64,000 nt of DNA from Coriaria nepalensis (taxonomy: Eukaryota > Streptophyta > Magnoliopsida > Cucurbitales > Coriariaceae), in the NCBI GenBank assembly GCA_027186245.1, contig CP114483.1, forward strand, positions 32,893,642-32,957,641. Reading direction: 5' to 3'. Of this stretch, positions 35,861-48,465 are shown in pieces. Within the stretch, counting starts at the first letter, position 1; each line of letters opens with the position of its first letter. Under the pieces are notes generated by a model. It was not told the DNA's origin. It made no database searches and saw nothing but the letters and a program-made list of their open reading frames with translations. Position numbers and translations under genes: made by a program.

Positions 35861-38800
35861 AGTTGAGACCCAATTCAATTGAAAATTATTCTTTTGAATT
35901 AATTTCTTATGTAGTAACATTTTCGTATTCTTTTGATTTTTTATGAAAATGATTAACATTAGTCAACATTAATATGTATTAAAATTTGGTATATTGTAAT
36001 TAAGCTCTAAGGATAAATTTGTATTATGTGTGAGCTTAATTGTTTGAGTTTGGATATTTATGATATCATATGCTAAAGAGACATATAGCCATTAAGTGAC
36101 ATATTGATTATATGAGCATTTGAAAGTCTCTTGATTTACTTTATTTGTGGGAGTTGTATCATTTATCTGTATTGTGTGAAATGAATGAATTTATCTGTGA
36201 TCATCATATGTGAATTAATGTTATGATATATATGTGCACTATGGTTATGACATGTCATTTGATTGAAAAAAAAAATTATTAAGATTTGATGTCAATCTTA
36301 AGTATGATTGTTTTGTCAACTTTGTATGTCTCATAAATGACATCATTTAGAAAAGTCTCGAGACAATAATTTGAGACATACATAGCTTTTGTTGAAGCTC
36401 ATGATCCATTTTCCAATGCTTATTGATTAGCATCCGGAGAAAGAGGAATCAATTTTTCTAGATAGCTTTTGTTGAAGCATATTATACTAGAGAAATCATA
36501 AGGAGGACGATAAAAAAAAATATTTTAGATCACATTATGAATGTTATTTTTCTTGCTACACTACCACGTTGTGATCCATGTCGATAAAGTTGGTAAGCAT
36601 CTGTGACCATAGAGATATTATGTCGCTAAATTATATAACTACCACCTCTGTAGTCCAATGTTAATTACTTTATTAGACCAGATCGGTTAGAGATGTATCC
36701 GTACGACCATATTATTTTTAAAATTGTGGTCACATAAAATTTACAAATAGTTCAGCTGGGGAGTCATTTTTTTAGAAATAACTTGTTTTAATATTGTGCT
36801 TAACATTAATTTAGTATTTCGGGTTTTATAAAAATGAGCTTTATGATATGGTCAAGTCAGGGAATATGCTTGAAAACTCAATACAGTCTTGTAATCATAT
36901 TTTATTATTAATTTTAGCATATCTTGTATTTTATTAGACATGGTTGACGACAATATAAATCTGAGTTGAGTGGTGATTTGTATAAAAGGGTCCACTTAAT
37001 AATTATATATATTGCATGAGTTCTCTCTTTACGGTTGGGTTCCAACTTCGATAGTACTACCCAGGTCCCAACGGTACAATTACCAAGCCAAAACTAATAG
37101 TTTCACTCTCATTTTCATTACCGATCCTAAGATAGCCGATACCGAAATCGGTAGCACCACACACTAGTCTCGATCTCCACTTAGCCCACTCTTAAACCCA
37201 TAGCTTGAGAATTGTCTGTTTTTCCGAGAAGGAGATGCGAGTTGTCCACTGTCCACCGTTATGTCAGCTCAACGGGATAATTGTTTAGTGCAAAAGGGAC
37301 AAACACCTCAGCTCGAAAAATGTTTCAGAAATGTCAAAAGATTTGTCCCATCATTTATATTCCAAAAGTTTAAACCATCAAGAACGATACCAATAACGTT
37401 GCTAATACGCACTCTCCACAATTTGTTTTACCTTTACATGTATTGACTTATGTAAGACGCAAAGTCCATTCTCCAAATAATTTGATTCTTATTTGGCTAA
37501 ATAAATAAATAGATAAATTCATTCTTTCCTTTTTTTTTCTTCTTGTCTATTAAGGTCATGATTAACCTCAAAATATATAAATTTTTGAAGTTAGAATATT
37601 TATATAATATCAAATAAATAACTAAATATGCGAGAGGATAGGGAGTGAGAAGGATCGGACCAATGAAGCTATGCTTAATATTTAGCATGTTATAATATTA
37701 AGAAATTATTTGTCCCAAAATTTAAGTTGTTGACAATAACCAAATTTATTAATATATTTGTTTTATAGGTATGATCTTGTAGTAAAATAATAAAAAAATT
37801 TAAAAAAAGGGGGGGTGGGTCGTGAAAGGTCATGCATGTGATGACCTATACAAGGGTAGAAAAGGGCGAAGAGGCTGGTGTATCGGATGGTCAAAGAAAA
37901 CGAAGGTTGTTTTGTCTTATGTACTCGAATGTATAGTTATAGCCTTCTAGGTTTCTTTCTAGAGAAGGCTAGATAATATTTTCTAAATTTCTAGATACAA
38001 TAATTGATCATCATCTTGCACTATGTAAATATCGAGCAAATTAAGGCTAATATATATACTTATACGGCATCGTATTCATTCCTACTTGTTTTAGAAAATA
38101 CTAAATAGTTCGTTGAACTTATTTTCTTAAGCGAGCTATTAAAAAAAAATATAGAAAATAATTAACTACTTAAGTTCTTTGAATTATAACTCATATATTA
38201 ACATAAGAAAAAGGGGGAAGAAATCAAATTTGAATTAAATTCATTAAAAATCAAAGATGTATCTGATTTTAGTAGATTATATTTATGATAAATCGATTAA
38301 GTTTAATTATATATAAATTAAATATAATAATATGAAAATAATATATCTAATTGAGATAAATCAGTTCATCATAAATATAATATATTTAAAAAAAAATTTG
38401 AAAATTTCGAGTAAATTAGCATTCTATTGGTTGATTAAAACCCTAAATCGAGGTAATTAACCGACAATAAGAAAATATTAAGTTTAGGTGAGATATCAAC
38501 ATAAAATGTGATCTAATCAAGTTCACGTGAATGTGTTTGGTTTACGAATCTAAATTTGGAATAATGTTAATTGCAAATTGTAATAGAGTTCTATTGGAAG
38601 AAAGCTTGACTTTTCTTTTTGTGCATGTGTTGTGGAAAATAGGAAGGAAGATTGAAGAAGAACAAGATGAACAAGAGGGAAATGATTGATGCCACTATGG
38701 ACCACCGACACGTGCCCATCTTTCACCGACATTGTGACGCTGTTGACTTTTCCAACAACCAAATTGATGCTTTTCTCTCCCCCATTGAATTTCTTGCACC

Positions 38801-40356
38801 GAAAGTATTGTCTCCCCTGCTGGATCACTTAGAAGTTTGATCATGATATAATTAGATTATCATTCTAACCCTTCGATATTTATAGCGTTTTCTGGATTCA
38901 GGAGAGGCTAATATGTTCTTATATGAAGATTTATATTGGTAATTTTATTAATTTTTGAATTTGAATATATTAAAATTAAAATAAAAAAATTCAAAACTTT
39001 GATCCAACCCAACTTTTTTTATCATCGATTGATTGAAAAATTCGAAATTAATTTAAAGAAAATTAGTCAAGATTTTAATCTTTTTTATTTTTATAAAATT
39101 AAGTGGGTGGGTTAAATTAAATTAATTCGATTTTTTATTATTATATTTAAATATATTCAAATATAATAAATTTTAATAATTACAGATATAAATATGCATA
39201 AAAGTACATATTAGCCCTCCCTCCCATTTACATGTTTTCAAATTTAGAGATATCCTATAATACTATATAATCTTATCGAACTTTTAAATATCATTAGTTA
39301 GAATATTTAAACTTTATGATATTATACAATTAAGTTCAAGTAATGAAAAAAAAGATCAATCTCATCCCAATACAATTGTTCTAGACAGTGAAACAACGAC
39401 CAAGGTGTGTGTTAAGGTTAGGTGGTGAAACATTTAAGAACAATATTATGATAAGATCGTAACACTTGTAGAGATTGAAAGTGAATTTAATGAAAATTTA
39501 AATTATAATTTGAATAGTTTAAACTCGAAATTAATTATTAAAAAAAATTATATTATTTTTCAATTTTATGAAACTCCAACATTTGTAACTACAATTCTTT
39601 AAAGTACTTTTAGTTCGATTTTTTTTTTGTAAAAATATGAATAAAAATAAAATAATTATAATAATAAATTAATATTCATTTAATTATATAAGAAATGAGT
39701 AAGAATGAAAATAAATTTTCTACACCCATTTAAAGAATAATTTTAAAAAATAATTCAATTATTGTAATAGAATTTAAAAAATTCACCAAAAAAAAAAATC
39801 GCATAATGAATTAATACTTTAATTCCCATAAAAAAATAACTTTTATTTAAATAGAAATAAAAAAAAAAAAATCATTCATAATTCCCCCTTCGACCTGATA
39901 ATAACCACAGAAGGAACCAAATATGCCGTAACTCAATTTCAACTAAATAAAGTATACTAACGACCAACCCCCGAAATGGTCGCGGTTCTACAAAATCGTA
40001 CGGACAGACAAACATTTGGATAATTGTATTATTGTTTTTTTTTTTGCCTAAATAAAAAATTACCTACTAAAAATGAAAAAAAGAAATCAAAGCAAAAAAT
40101 AAATAGAAAGTGGAGCATTGAGTCGGGGAACAACAGATGAGGATAGGTATGTGCATGGTACGATTTTAACACTCTATCGTACTGAAATTTTTAGGTGTGA
40201 AGTTTGAAATGACTATATATTTTTTTTTATTTTGGATACCGTACTAATTGTTATTCTAGTAAATTTTAATGTGATATGGTGCGGTGTATGATTTTTAATG
40301 ACAAAAAATATATTTTTTTAGTAGCATAAAAAAAAATCATTTGATCATTCGATGAT
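35861..40356. other. Intergenic, AT-rich, no gene assigned
   Basis: No spliced gene is apparent. A short region at about 38640-38840 is richer in GC, with a G-box (CACGTG near 38710) and TTGAC boxes, and has overlapping open frames on both strands without any recognised family. It could be a relic promoter or gene fragment. A G-run (GGGGGGTGGG) lies at about 37808. Confidence 0.5.
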
Positions 40357-40710
40357 AGACCGACATGTGAAACATTGGTCTGTACATCTCAGAGCTTTGA
40401 GACCTTTGACCCTTCAATCCTTCGACCCTTCGATCTTTTGACCCTTCGATCCTTCGACCTTTCGATCCTTCAACCTTTCATCTTTTCGACTTTTCAATCT
40501 TTCGACTCTTTGACCATAGACCAACAAGTGAGATGTTGATTTGCGCATGTCAGGGTCTCGAGGCGTTGGACTCTTCGATCCTTCCACTCTAATTTGTGTG
40601 AGATGCTTTTTAACTTTTAGATCACAAACTGACATGTAAGACATTGGTCTGTGCATCTCAGAGTCTTGAAGCTTTCGACCATTCGACTCTAATTTATGTG
40701 AGATACTTAC
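40357..40710. repeat. Nested minisatellite: CCTTCGACC-type short units within a longer repeat
   Basis: A longer unit containing GACATGTGAAACATTGGTCT-like sequence, CATCTCAGAG and a TTCGACC string occurs three times, with starts near 40358, 40514 and 40624. In the first copy the TTCGACC part has expanded into at least a dozen 7-9 base variants (CCTTCGATC, CTTTCGACC and similar) from about 40403 to 40512. Two later copies each end ACTCTAATTTGTGTGAGAT-like. No coding potential. Confidence 0.75.
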
Positions 40711-41293
40711 TCTTCAACCCATAACTGCTAGCATAACTGTAAAGTAAACTAACAAAATATAATATTAAATATAAGGAACAAAAAATTATTCAAATAAAAT
40801 TATCAAATTATATCATCAAAATTTATAACAAAATAATTAAGAACATTATAAATTATTAAATCTATTATCAAAATATATAAAAAAATTTATATATTTTTTA
40901 AGAAAAATTCACATTGCAAAGCTTCACATACCACACCGCATCACAAGATTGGGATGCGAGGCCCGCACACTACATCGGACCACAAGACACCCATGAAGCT
41001 CTGCACAGCATAATATTAGGAGAGAGAAAACCGATTAGAATGCATCAAAATATATGATTCGATATGATTTAATTGGGTTTGAATCCACCTGCTCACCCTT
41101 AAACAAGGACACCCCGCCAGAGAAATTGGAGCGGAAGTAATTGGAGTGGAAGTAACGAAACTTAAAAGAAAAGACCTCTAAATCTTAAATATAAGCCGAC
41201 GGTGGGCCCGAATTTAACCAACCAACCACGACACTGCAACTTATTCACTCTGTTCTCATTCGTTAAAAAAAATAAAAATCTTTTTCTGATCTC

Positions 41294-41302
41294 TTATAAA
41301 AT
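41294..41302 (+). promoter_or_regulatory. Candidate TATA box of the ERF gene
   Basis: TTATAAAAT precedes a C-rich initiator-like stretch (CCCCCCTCGCTCTC) and lies about 480 bases upstream of the ERF start codon, implying a long leader. Confidence 0.5.
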
Positions 41303-41775
41303 CCCCCCCTCGCTCTCTGGATTTCCTCAGCCCTGCTTGGATATTACTCTGTCGTCTTCTCCGCCCTGATCTCGCCGCCGCCTCGCTCTCTTCGCCCCTA
41401 GCTTTACTCTTTTTCCTCTTCTTAATAGATTTTCAGATGATGGGCCGCCATGCTTTTCAGAATCTGATTCCCTTCTTATTTTAGTTTATCGGATCAGCTT
41501 TGAAATTCAAACTCACATCTTAATATCTTTTTGGACGAAGATTTAGAAAAAGAGTGAATATTCCATATCTAATTACCATTTTTTTTCTTTGTTCTTCTTC
41601 GAATCCTTCTTCGTACGATTTGATTTTGATTTTCTCTGTTGGCCCATCTCAATATTCTCTTCAATCCCCTGTTTATAGAATCAGCATCTAGTTTTGATTT
41701 ATCTCATCTTTTCTTTTTTCAATTTTCGAGCTTTTATTAGTTTCATTCGAGAGAGCGAGCGAGGCAGCTTACTCA

Positions 41776-42972
41776 ATGGCAGAGAGCAAGAACAGAGGAA
41801 AATCCAAGAAGGATATTGCTATAGATCATGAAACTGACAAGACGAATCAAGACTATGATCCGAGCTTCAATTGCCCTCAATGGAAGCCAGTTTTTGATGA
41901 AGCTTCCATTTCCAAAAGGCCTCTTAAAAAAACCCGAAGCCCGGAACATGAAAACCCAGCACATTTCTCAGCCTCCTCTAATTCTTCATTTTCTCCTCAT
42001 CCTCCACCACAATCATCATCAGCTTCACAATCTTGTCGAATTATATTCCCTTTTGCTTTAGAAAACTCCCAAGAAACTCCCCAATTTCCTCAACAACAAT
42101 TCACTACACCTTTTCCGGTTTATCGCCCTTCTTCACTCCCACCGCCACAAAACCCAAACCAAATGATTTCGTTCGGTTCTCAACAACCACAAACCGAAAT
42201 CAGTTACCAACAACCGTCTTTACAACAACACCAACAACTTCATCACAATTGGAGCGAAGCCCTAAACCTAAGCCCAAGAGGGAGGATGATGATGATGATG
42301 AACCGGTTTCGGCCTCCTGGCCAACCCATAAACACCACTAAGCTTTACCGTGGAGTGAGGCAAAGGCATTGGGGAAAATGGGTGGCCGAGATTCGTCTCC
42401 CTAGGAATAGGACTCGTTTATGGTTAGGTACTTTTGACACGGCAGAAGAGGCCGCCCTGGCTTATGACCGTGAGGCGTTTAAGTTGAGAGGAGAGAATGC
42501 TAGGCTTAATTTCCCCGAGCTGTTTCTCAATAAGGAAAAACCGACCGAGCAAGGCGGTGAGCCTAACTCGGACGGTAAGTCCGAAACTACACTTTTACCA
42601 CCGGCTAAGAGTGGAGATGAAAAACCTGATAATGAGTCAGGATTAGGGTCGAGCGAGGCGACGGCTAGTGATGAAGTTATGGGAAGTGGGGCCGGGCTTG
42701 ATGCGGTCGAAGGGGTGTCGAAATCACAAGAGATGGTTTGGGGGGAAATGGCGGAGGCGTGGTTTAATGCGATTCCGGCCTGGTGGGGTCCGGGTAGTCC
42801 GGTTTGGGATGATTTAGATGCCAATAATAACCTCTTGTTCTCTTCAAATCTTCCTTTTGTTAATCCAAATGCACAAGATCAATTTCAGCAACCCAACATG
42901 GGTACGGCTTCTTCTTCTTCCTCCTCCTCTTTCTGCCCCATGAAACCCTTCTTTTCGAATGATCAAGACTGA
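41776..42972 (+). CDS. ERF053: AP2/ERF transcription factor, DREB A-6 type (ERF053/ERF054-like)
   Basis: A single-exon gene of 398 residues. The one AP2 DNA-binding domain spans about residues 191-248 ([19 protein letters not shown], then [16 protein letters not shown], then RGENARLNF). Its Val14 and Leu19 fit the DREB A-6 group. Outside the domain, an N-terminal block ([13 protein letters not shown]) is the conserved motif of the ERF053/ERF054 branch. Gln/Pro/Ser-rich stretches (70-165), five Met in a row (171-175) and an acidic Trp-containing end ([20 protein letters not shown]) complete it, the last being a likely activation region. A nuclear role in stress-responsive transcription is known for the group and inferred here. 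In Arabidopsis ERF053 is adjacent to EPF1, which supports the assignment. The start is the first ATG in frame after the leader. Confidence 0.9.
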   Translation: MAESKNRGKSKKDIAIDHETDKTNQDYDPSFNCPQWKPVFDEASISKRPLKKTRSPEHENPAHFSASSNSSFSPHPPPQSSSASQSCRIIFPFALENSQETPQFPQQQFTTPFPVYRPSSLPPPQNPNQMISFGSQQPQTEISYQQPSLQQHQQLHHNWSEALNLSPRGRMMMMMNRFRPPGQPINTTKLYRGVRQRHWGKWVAEIRLPRNRTRLWLGTFDTAEEAALAYDREAFKLRGENARLNFPELFLNKEKPTEQGGEPNSDGKSETTLLPPAKSGDEKPDNESGLGSSEATASDEVMGSGAGLDAVEGVSKSQEMVWGEMAEAWFNAIPAWWGPGSPVWDDLDANNNLLFSSNLPFVNPNAQDQFQQPNMGTASSSSSSSFCPMKPFFSNDQD

Positions 42973-45927
42973 AAAAGCTTCAATTCTTCACTGGTTGCTG
43001 ATTTTTTAAAAACCAACCAAGTGATTTTCTTTAACTCCTCAACTCTCAATCTAGCAGTCTTTTTTTCATTGCTGCTAGAGAAGGGACTTTTAGTACTTAA
43101 TGGTTGCTACATTTTTCAAAGGCAACCAACCCTTATTCACTTATCAGCCATAGTTCTGATCCTCTTGCAGTACATCTTCCTAGAAGGCTTATTAGGTGTT
43201 TTTATATTAATATTGCTGGACCAAAGTAGAAGGAGACAGTTTTGTGATCTCCTCTTTACCCAATTGGTCGATCCTTGTATCGTGGGCTTTGTTTTTTTCA
43301 GCTCCTAGGATTGAAGCAATTTGTAGTGTTCTTGTACATCTATGTAGTTGTGTACCTTTTTATGTTATGGCTATATATTAGTACTGTATTGTAATGTTAT
43401 TTCCTCCCTTTTACTTCTTACTAGTCTTGCTTGTAAATATGAAGAGTCTGCCGTTACTAGTATCATACTATCTTCCTCTCAAATTTCACAAACTCGCCCA
43501 TTTCAATCCACCGTATTTTCGGACCGTGCATCCGTAAACAAAAACATTGCATTCAATAATACTTATGCTAATGGGAGGAAGACCACAGTCAACATAGTTA
43601 ATTGGAAAGGTTTTCTAAAGATAAAACAACTCTAGCAATTTTTTTTTTTTTTTTTTGGGGGAAAAATAAAAGTAAAAAATAAAGCAAATATCCTCCAATA
43701 TGAGTAAGTTTGAAGATTTTCTAGAGGGTATATTTTATTTTATTTCTACTTTTTTTTTTTTAATTCGAATTTCAAATATATTTTTACTAATTCAAACTCT
43801 TAATTTTCACTTTGAGAATAATATTGATGATTACTTTATACTTAAATTCTTGTTTAAGATCATAATTTTTAGTTTATCCTATCTTGTTTTGTCCAACACT
43901 AGCGGGTCAAACTCAAGAAAGATTCTAATCTCCATTAAAGATTTAAGTTAAGACATGCTCATTGGTTAGTACTAATATTTTCTTAAATCAACTATGATAA
44001 TAAAACATTAAGTAATAAAGACATGATTAATGTAACAACGTTGCTAATTAAAAATGGGGAATGATACCTTGGAGATAGGTTATCTTAATAGTTAAATGAT
44101 GGACATGGTGGGATCTCTAGCCGTCCCATAAGATCATCATCTACGTTTCTTATCTGCAACGGTACATCAATGATGAATTAAAAGTCAGTAAGAAATTGAT
44201 GATGATAATGTTTAAGAACCTTTTAATACATAAGAATGTTTAGCTCTTTACGTTAGCTACATCCAAAACTTTATCTTATGATATTATTTTAAATTTACGT
44301 ATAAAATTTGTTATATTAATGATATAAAAAATATATAATAATATCAAACTTAAAAACTAATTTATAATATACTAAAGTATTCAAAGTTTAGGTTTCCGAT
44401 GTTGACCTAGCTTTGATACCCTACTGAACCTATAAAATTTGTCCAGCAAAATTTAAGCAAGGTACACTTCATTAGTAGTACTTACAAAATCTAACTCATT
44501 GATAAGAGTAATACACACGAAAAGTTTGCTCAAGAACTATTTCATGGTAAGAAGGGTCAAATGGAACTCTTATCACGTAAGCGAATTGGAGGTATTAATT
44601 TAGTAGGTCACCATCTTTTCAACCGATGGAATCTGTTGTGGTCCTTTCGATAGCAAGTAAGAAATGTATTTATGATAGTAAAGTTTAAGGAATAAATTAT
44701 TTTAAAAGATTAATTTAATATATGATAAAATTTTAAAAATTTTATGAATTAAAAAATTAATTTAATGGGTGTTCCATATTATTATAATTTAGGTAAAATA
44801 TGTATTTTCTCGAAAATGAAAAAAAATTGATTTATTTTCACTTTGTATTTTAATTTAAATTTTGTGATTTCTCGATATTTAATAATTTTTTTTTTTTAAA
44901 GATTGGATGCATTCTTATAATATCATATTTAGTGATTTTAAAATTATTTCTTCTGTATCGAGAATAATCGAAATAAGTAAAAATAATATATTTATGAGAT
45001 ATTTCGATCGAAATATTCAAATGAGGCCAATAGTTATTTATTTCATTCCTAATATGAGATGGGCTTTTTTTTTTATTAAGTTAATTTTAATAATTACATA
45101 AATTATGATGGGCAAAAGCCAAAATGAAGTTGTAAGGTAGTACTTGGTTGTGTGTGGCGTGCTAGAAGATGATCGAATAATGAGAGAAAACGACCAAGTT
45201 GTACATATATAGGCGTATGTTTAATAAATTAGATCGAGAGACCACAAATTAATGAAAATGAAAAAAATTGGCCTACAAGCTCAAGATAGGTTTTGGAAAG
45301 TGAAAGAGTGTTTGAAATTTGAATGTTGAGATTCGTGGCTTTCTCATATCCATTTATAATACTTTAAATCAACAAGCAACAAGTGTTGGTGTATAAATAA
45401 TCGTCACGTGCAATATTTGGTTGCATCTAATAGCTACAAGTATATAGCCAAATGTTAAGATTGTTGATCGGCTCACTCGAGCCGAGCATAGTTCACGATA
45501 GGGATGAAGATAAATTTCACAATGGTAAATATATCTCTTTTGAAATTATATGATATTAAATAAAGAGAATCAATAATTTTTATTAAAGTAATAATAAATT
45601 ATTTTAATTTGAATTAAAATTTCTTTAATTATTTTATTTTAATCAAAATTTATTGATATCTTTATTTAAGATCCAATAATTTTAAATAAGACAGATAAAA
45701 TGAAAGATTAGCTAGCCCCCAAACTCGGAAGAGGCCATACTAATGGTTTGTTTTATCCTCTAATCGTAGCAATAAGCTATATTTTTACAAGCACAATTAC
45801 TAAGTAAATTACAAACTACTCTACATTTAATCCTCCTAGCTAACTAACTAATAGATATCACTTGGGAAACAAACAACGTGATTGTATTCATTTTGGTTCA
45901 TTTTGAGCGTTCAATCCTTTTCCACTT
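42973..45927. other. 3' flank of the ERF gene and AT-rich intergenic sequence
   Basis: Open frames at 43021-43635 match no family and are leader- or trailer-like. The remainder is AT-rich with no coding signal. Confidence 0.5.
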
Positions 45928-48139
45928 TTAGAGTTCATAAGCTGGAAACTTGGCCTCGGAGGGCTCGGTTAAGTTGAGAAAAAGATAAGCCATACCTCCC
46001 ACACCTTCAAAGAGAGAATAGGGGCTGTCTCCTCCATGCATCACTCCATTTGATATCAGCTGGTGAGCTCTATCAAGCAGATAGCAAGCAAAAGCTTTGG
46101 CTCTGTAGAAGTACTTAACATTACCGGTCAACCGGTAGAGGGCGATATACATGTAAGCATTCCCACTTATACCATGGCAAATACCCACTCGTCTGAGCAA
46201 CCCTCTGTTCCACACTACCTCTGATGACTCTATAGCAGCTTGAAGAAACTCTCTATCTCCAAAAACCTTGACCATTTAATAATATGAAAATCACTTAGGA
46301 GGGATTCTAGACTACACGTGAAGTAAATAGTCCTACAGTTAACATTAAGCCACATCATCAATTAAAATTTAACATTAAGTTGTAGTCTACTACTCGTGTA
46401 TTTAGTTGAGTGTTTGGAACTGTAGTTTAAATAGTAAGATTATGAGATAAAATGAGTTTGGCATTTTGATTAGCATTTAAGTTTGGGAGGATCAAAATGG
46501 AAATTTTAGACCCAACTGAGTTTCAAACACTAAACCCAAATGGTACCCTATTAATGTATGTCTACCTTAGCGGCTTTAATGAGTGTGAGGGCAATTCCCG
46601 GAGCACCATGACACCAATGTACAAGAACATCTCTTCTTTTATCTTCTTCGCTTGCAGGGTAATTACCACTTGGGAAGCGATTACAGATCATGTATTTAAG
46701 AGTGCCTTTAACATCCTCAACTTCATCTGGCTTTAACTCCATGTCCATTAAGACATGAAGAATCCCGGCCAATCCATGTGCTGCACCCCAATACCTTTCC
46801 CCATACCATTCAAACATCAATGGGCATACTCCTTTCTTAGCGATTGCTCTTCCGTTCATGATTATTTCATCCACAATAACCCTCTACACAACAATATACA
46901 AAATATATAAATGAATTGAGATGTTTCTATTTCAAGTAGAATTAACCCGAAAGGGGTAATCTAGAAATTTGAAGTTAATCAACAGCCCACTGCCCAACAA
47001 GCTTAAGCATTTTACGAACATGCATTGAAAATCGAAAACAACTATTTTTAAGACCATGTCCCCGGAGTTAATTGTCTGGGTGCATTTGGGTACCATTATT
47101 AGATGCCAGTTTAAGCTCAAAGTTAATTAAACCCACAACATTAGACTATAATACATTAATCTAAATTATAGTTTCACTACATGCCGGTTGGTAAGTTTAC
47201 GGTCCTAAGGCAAAGCATGTTAGGAAATAAGATCAAATGGACCAGAAACAGAGAGAGATTATATAATATGTGGAAAGGGATAAAGTCTCTTACAGTGAAG
47301 GATACAGGAATTGTTTCTTCACCAACGTGTTTGTTTAAGAAAAGGCATGCCCATAAGAAACCAGCTCTCCCATATAACAACTCATCCGGAAGATCCCTCG
47401 GCAACTTGATCTGTTTAAGCACACAATCGAATTCAAATAACCCACCCACCAATCCAAAAAAACCAGAATAATTACTCGAAGAAAAAAAAAATACCCTTTT
47501 GAATTGATCGAGATAGTACTCAAGCAACTGCTCATCACCACCATATTTTGCTGCAACAGCTCCTAGAGCACACACACCAGCACGCCCACATATAAAACTC
47601 ACATCCCTGGCACCATTTTCCCATTAAAACCATCCCTTAGATGTTACATACAAATAAACAAATGGGTGTAGTACTTATATTACCAAGAGGTTGAAGATGC
47701 TATGTCACAGGCATGAACAATTTGAGAACAGAGATTAAGGTCAATAGAGTTTTGTGTAACTTGATAAGCTTTGAAAAGCATGAAAGCTGTTCCAAGAGAG
47801 CCTGAATAGAGTGTGTAATCATGAACACTCTGTCTGGTTAGTCCCCAAGTTTGTATAACAATCTGCGGCATTATCACAAACATTTGGTGGGCAATTTTCA
47901 AAGTATTTGAATAGAGAAAGCAAGTGTGTGTGTGTGAGACAGAGAGAGAGTACGTTTTCTTTAAGGTCCAGACCAGAACGTTTGAACTGGTCGGAGAGGA
48001 TAGAGAACGGAGTTGAGAGAAGCTTCATCAGAGAATCTCCAGAGTGTTCTGCTTCTCCTTCTTTTTGGGTTGAAGTTGTTGTTGTTTCCATTTCTGATAT
48101 GAAGTCTGGCATTACGTTTGGAAAGAACCTGTCCGCCAT
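45928..48139 (-). CDS. GCL2: LanC-like protein of the GCR2/GCL family
   Basis: Six exons join in frame on the minus strand: 47954-48139, 47684-47862, 47495-47606, 47294-47410, 46566-46883 and 45928-46266, giving 416 residues. The repeated LanC barrel motifs are present: YTLYSGSLGTAFMLFKAY, FICGRAGVCALGAVAAKY, ELLYGRAGFLWACLFLNK, YWGAAHGLAGILHVLM, HWCHGAPGI, GICHGISGNAYMY and GVGGMAYLF. The zinc ligands of the family are kept: Cys289 (HWCHG) and Cys334-His335 (ICHG). Eukaryotic LanC-like proteins add glutathione to dehydrated residues in animals. Plant GCR2 was once proposed as an ABA receptor, a claim not upheld. Exon 3 ends before a T-rich intron. The clathrin light chain gene starts 326 bases away on the other strand. 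GCL2 is chosen because the same pair is adjacent in Arabidopsis (from memory). Confidence 0.93.
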
Positions 48140-48465
48140 TGTTTTCTGGTTAGGAACTCGAACTCGAATGAAGAAGAAAAGAAGCAGAAGGTGTCAAGCT
48201 TCAACCTCTTGATGTTGTCCCACACCCAGTAAAAAGACACGTCTTTTTCCTATTCTGCATGAGATTAACTACACTTCGTTTTCTTCTAAGAAACGTGTCG
48301 TTATCTCCCTCTCTCTCTCTCTCTACCTGGTCTGCTCCCGATCCGAAGAAACTGCGCTCTACGTGTTCGACAAAGAAGCTCCACTCACATATCTTCCGAA
48401 AATCCCAGAAAAAACATATATAGAGAGAGAGGAGAGGGAGGAGAGAGAAACAGAGCCCAACTGAA
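48140..48465. promoter_or_regulatory. Shared head-to-head promoter region of the LanC-like and clathrin light chain genes
   Basis: Only 326 bases separate the two start codons, so both promoters and leaders must lie here. The interval has CT runs at about 48306-48326 and a GA-rich stretch at about 48420-48450. ACGTGT (48293) and TACGTG (48359) are ACGT-core elements. I see no clear TATA box for either side. Confidence 0.6.

Noticed and set aside
38550..38840. Overlapping open frames on both strands
   Set aside because: No family resemblance on either strand and no splice partners. Kept only as a remark on G-box and TTGAC words.
40403..40512. CRISPR-like array
   Set aside because: The units are 7-9 bases with no unique spacers, in a plant nuclear window. 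It is a minisatellite.
43021..43951. Three plus-strand open frames downstream of the ERF gene
   Set aside because: Phe/Leu/Ile-rich translations typical of AT-rich trailer sequence. No domain and no consistent frame.
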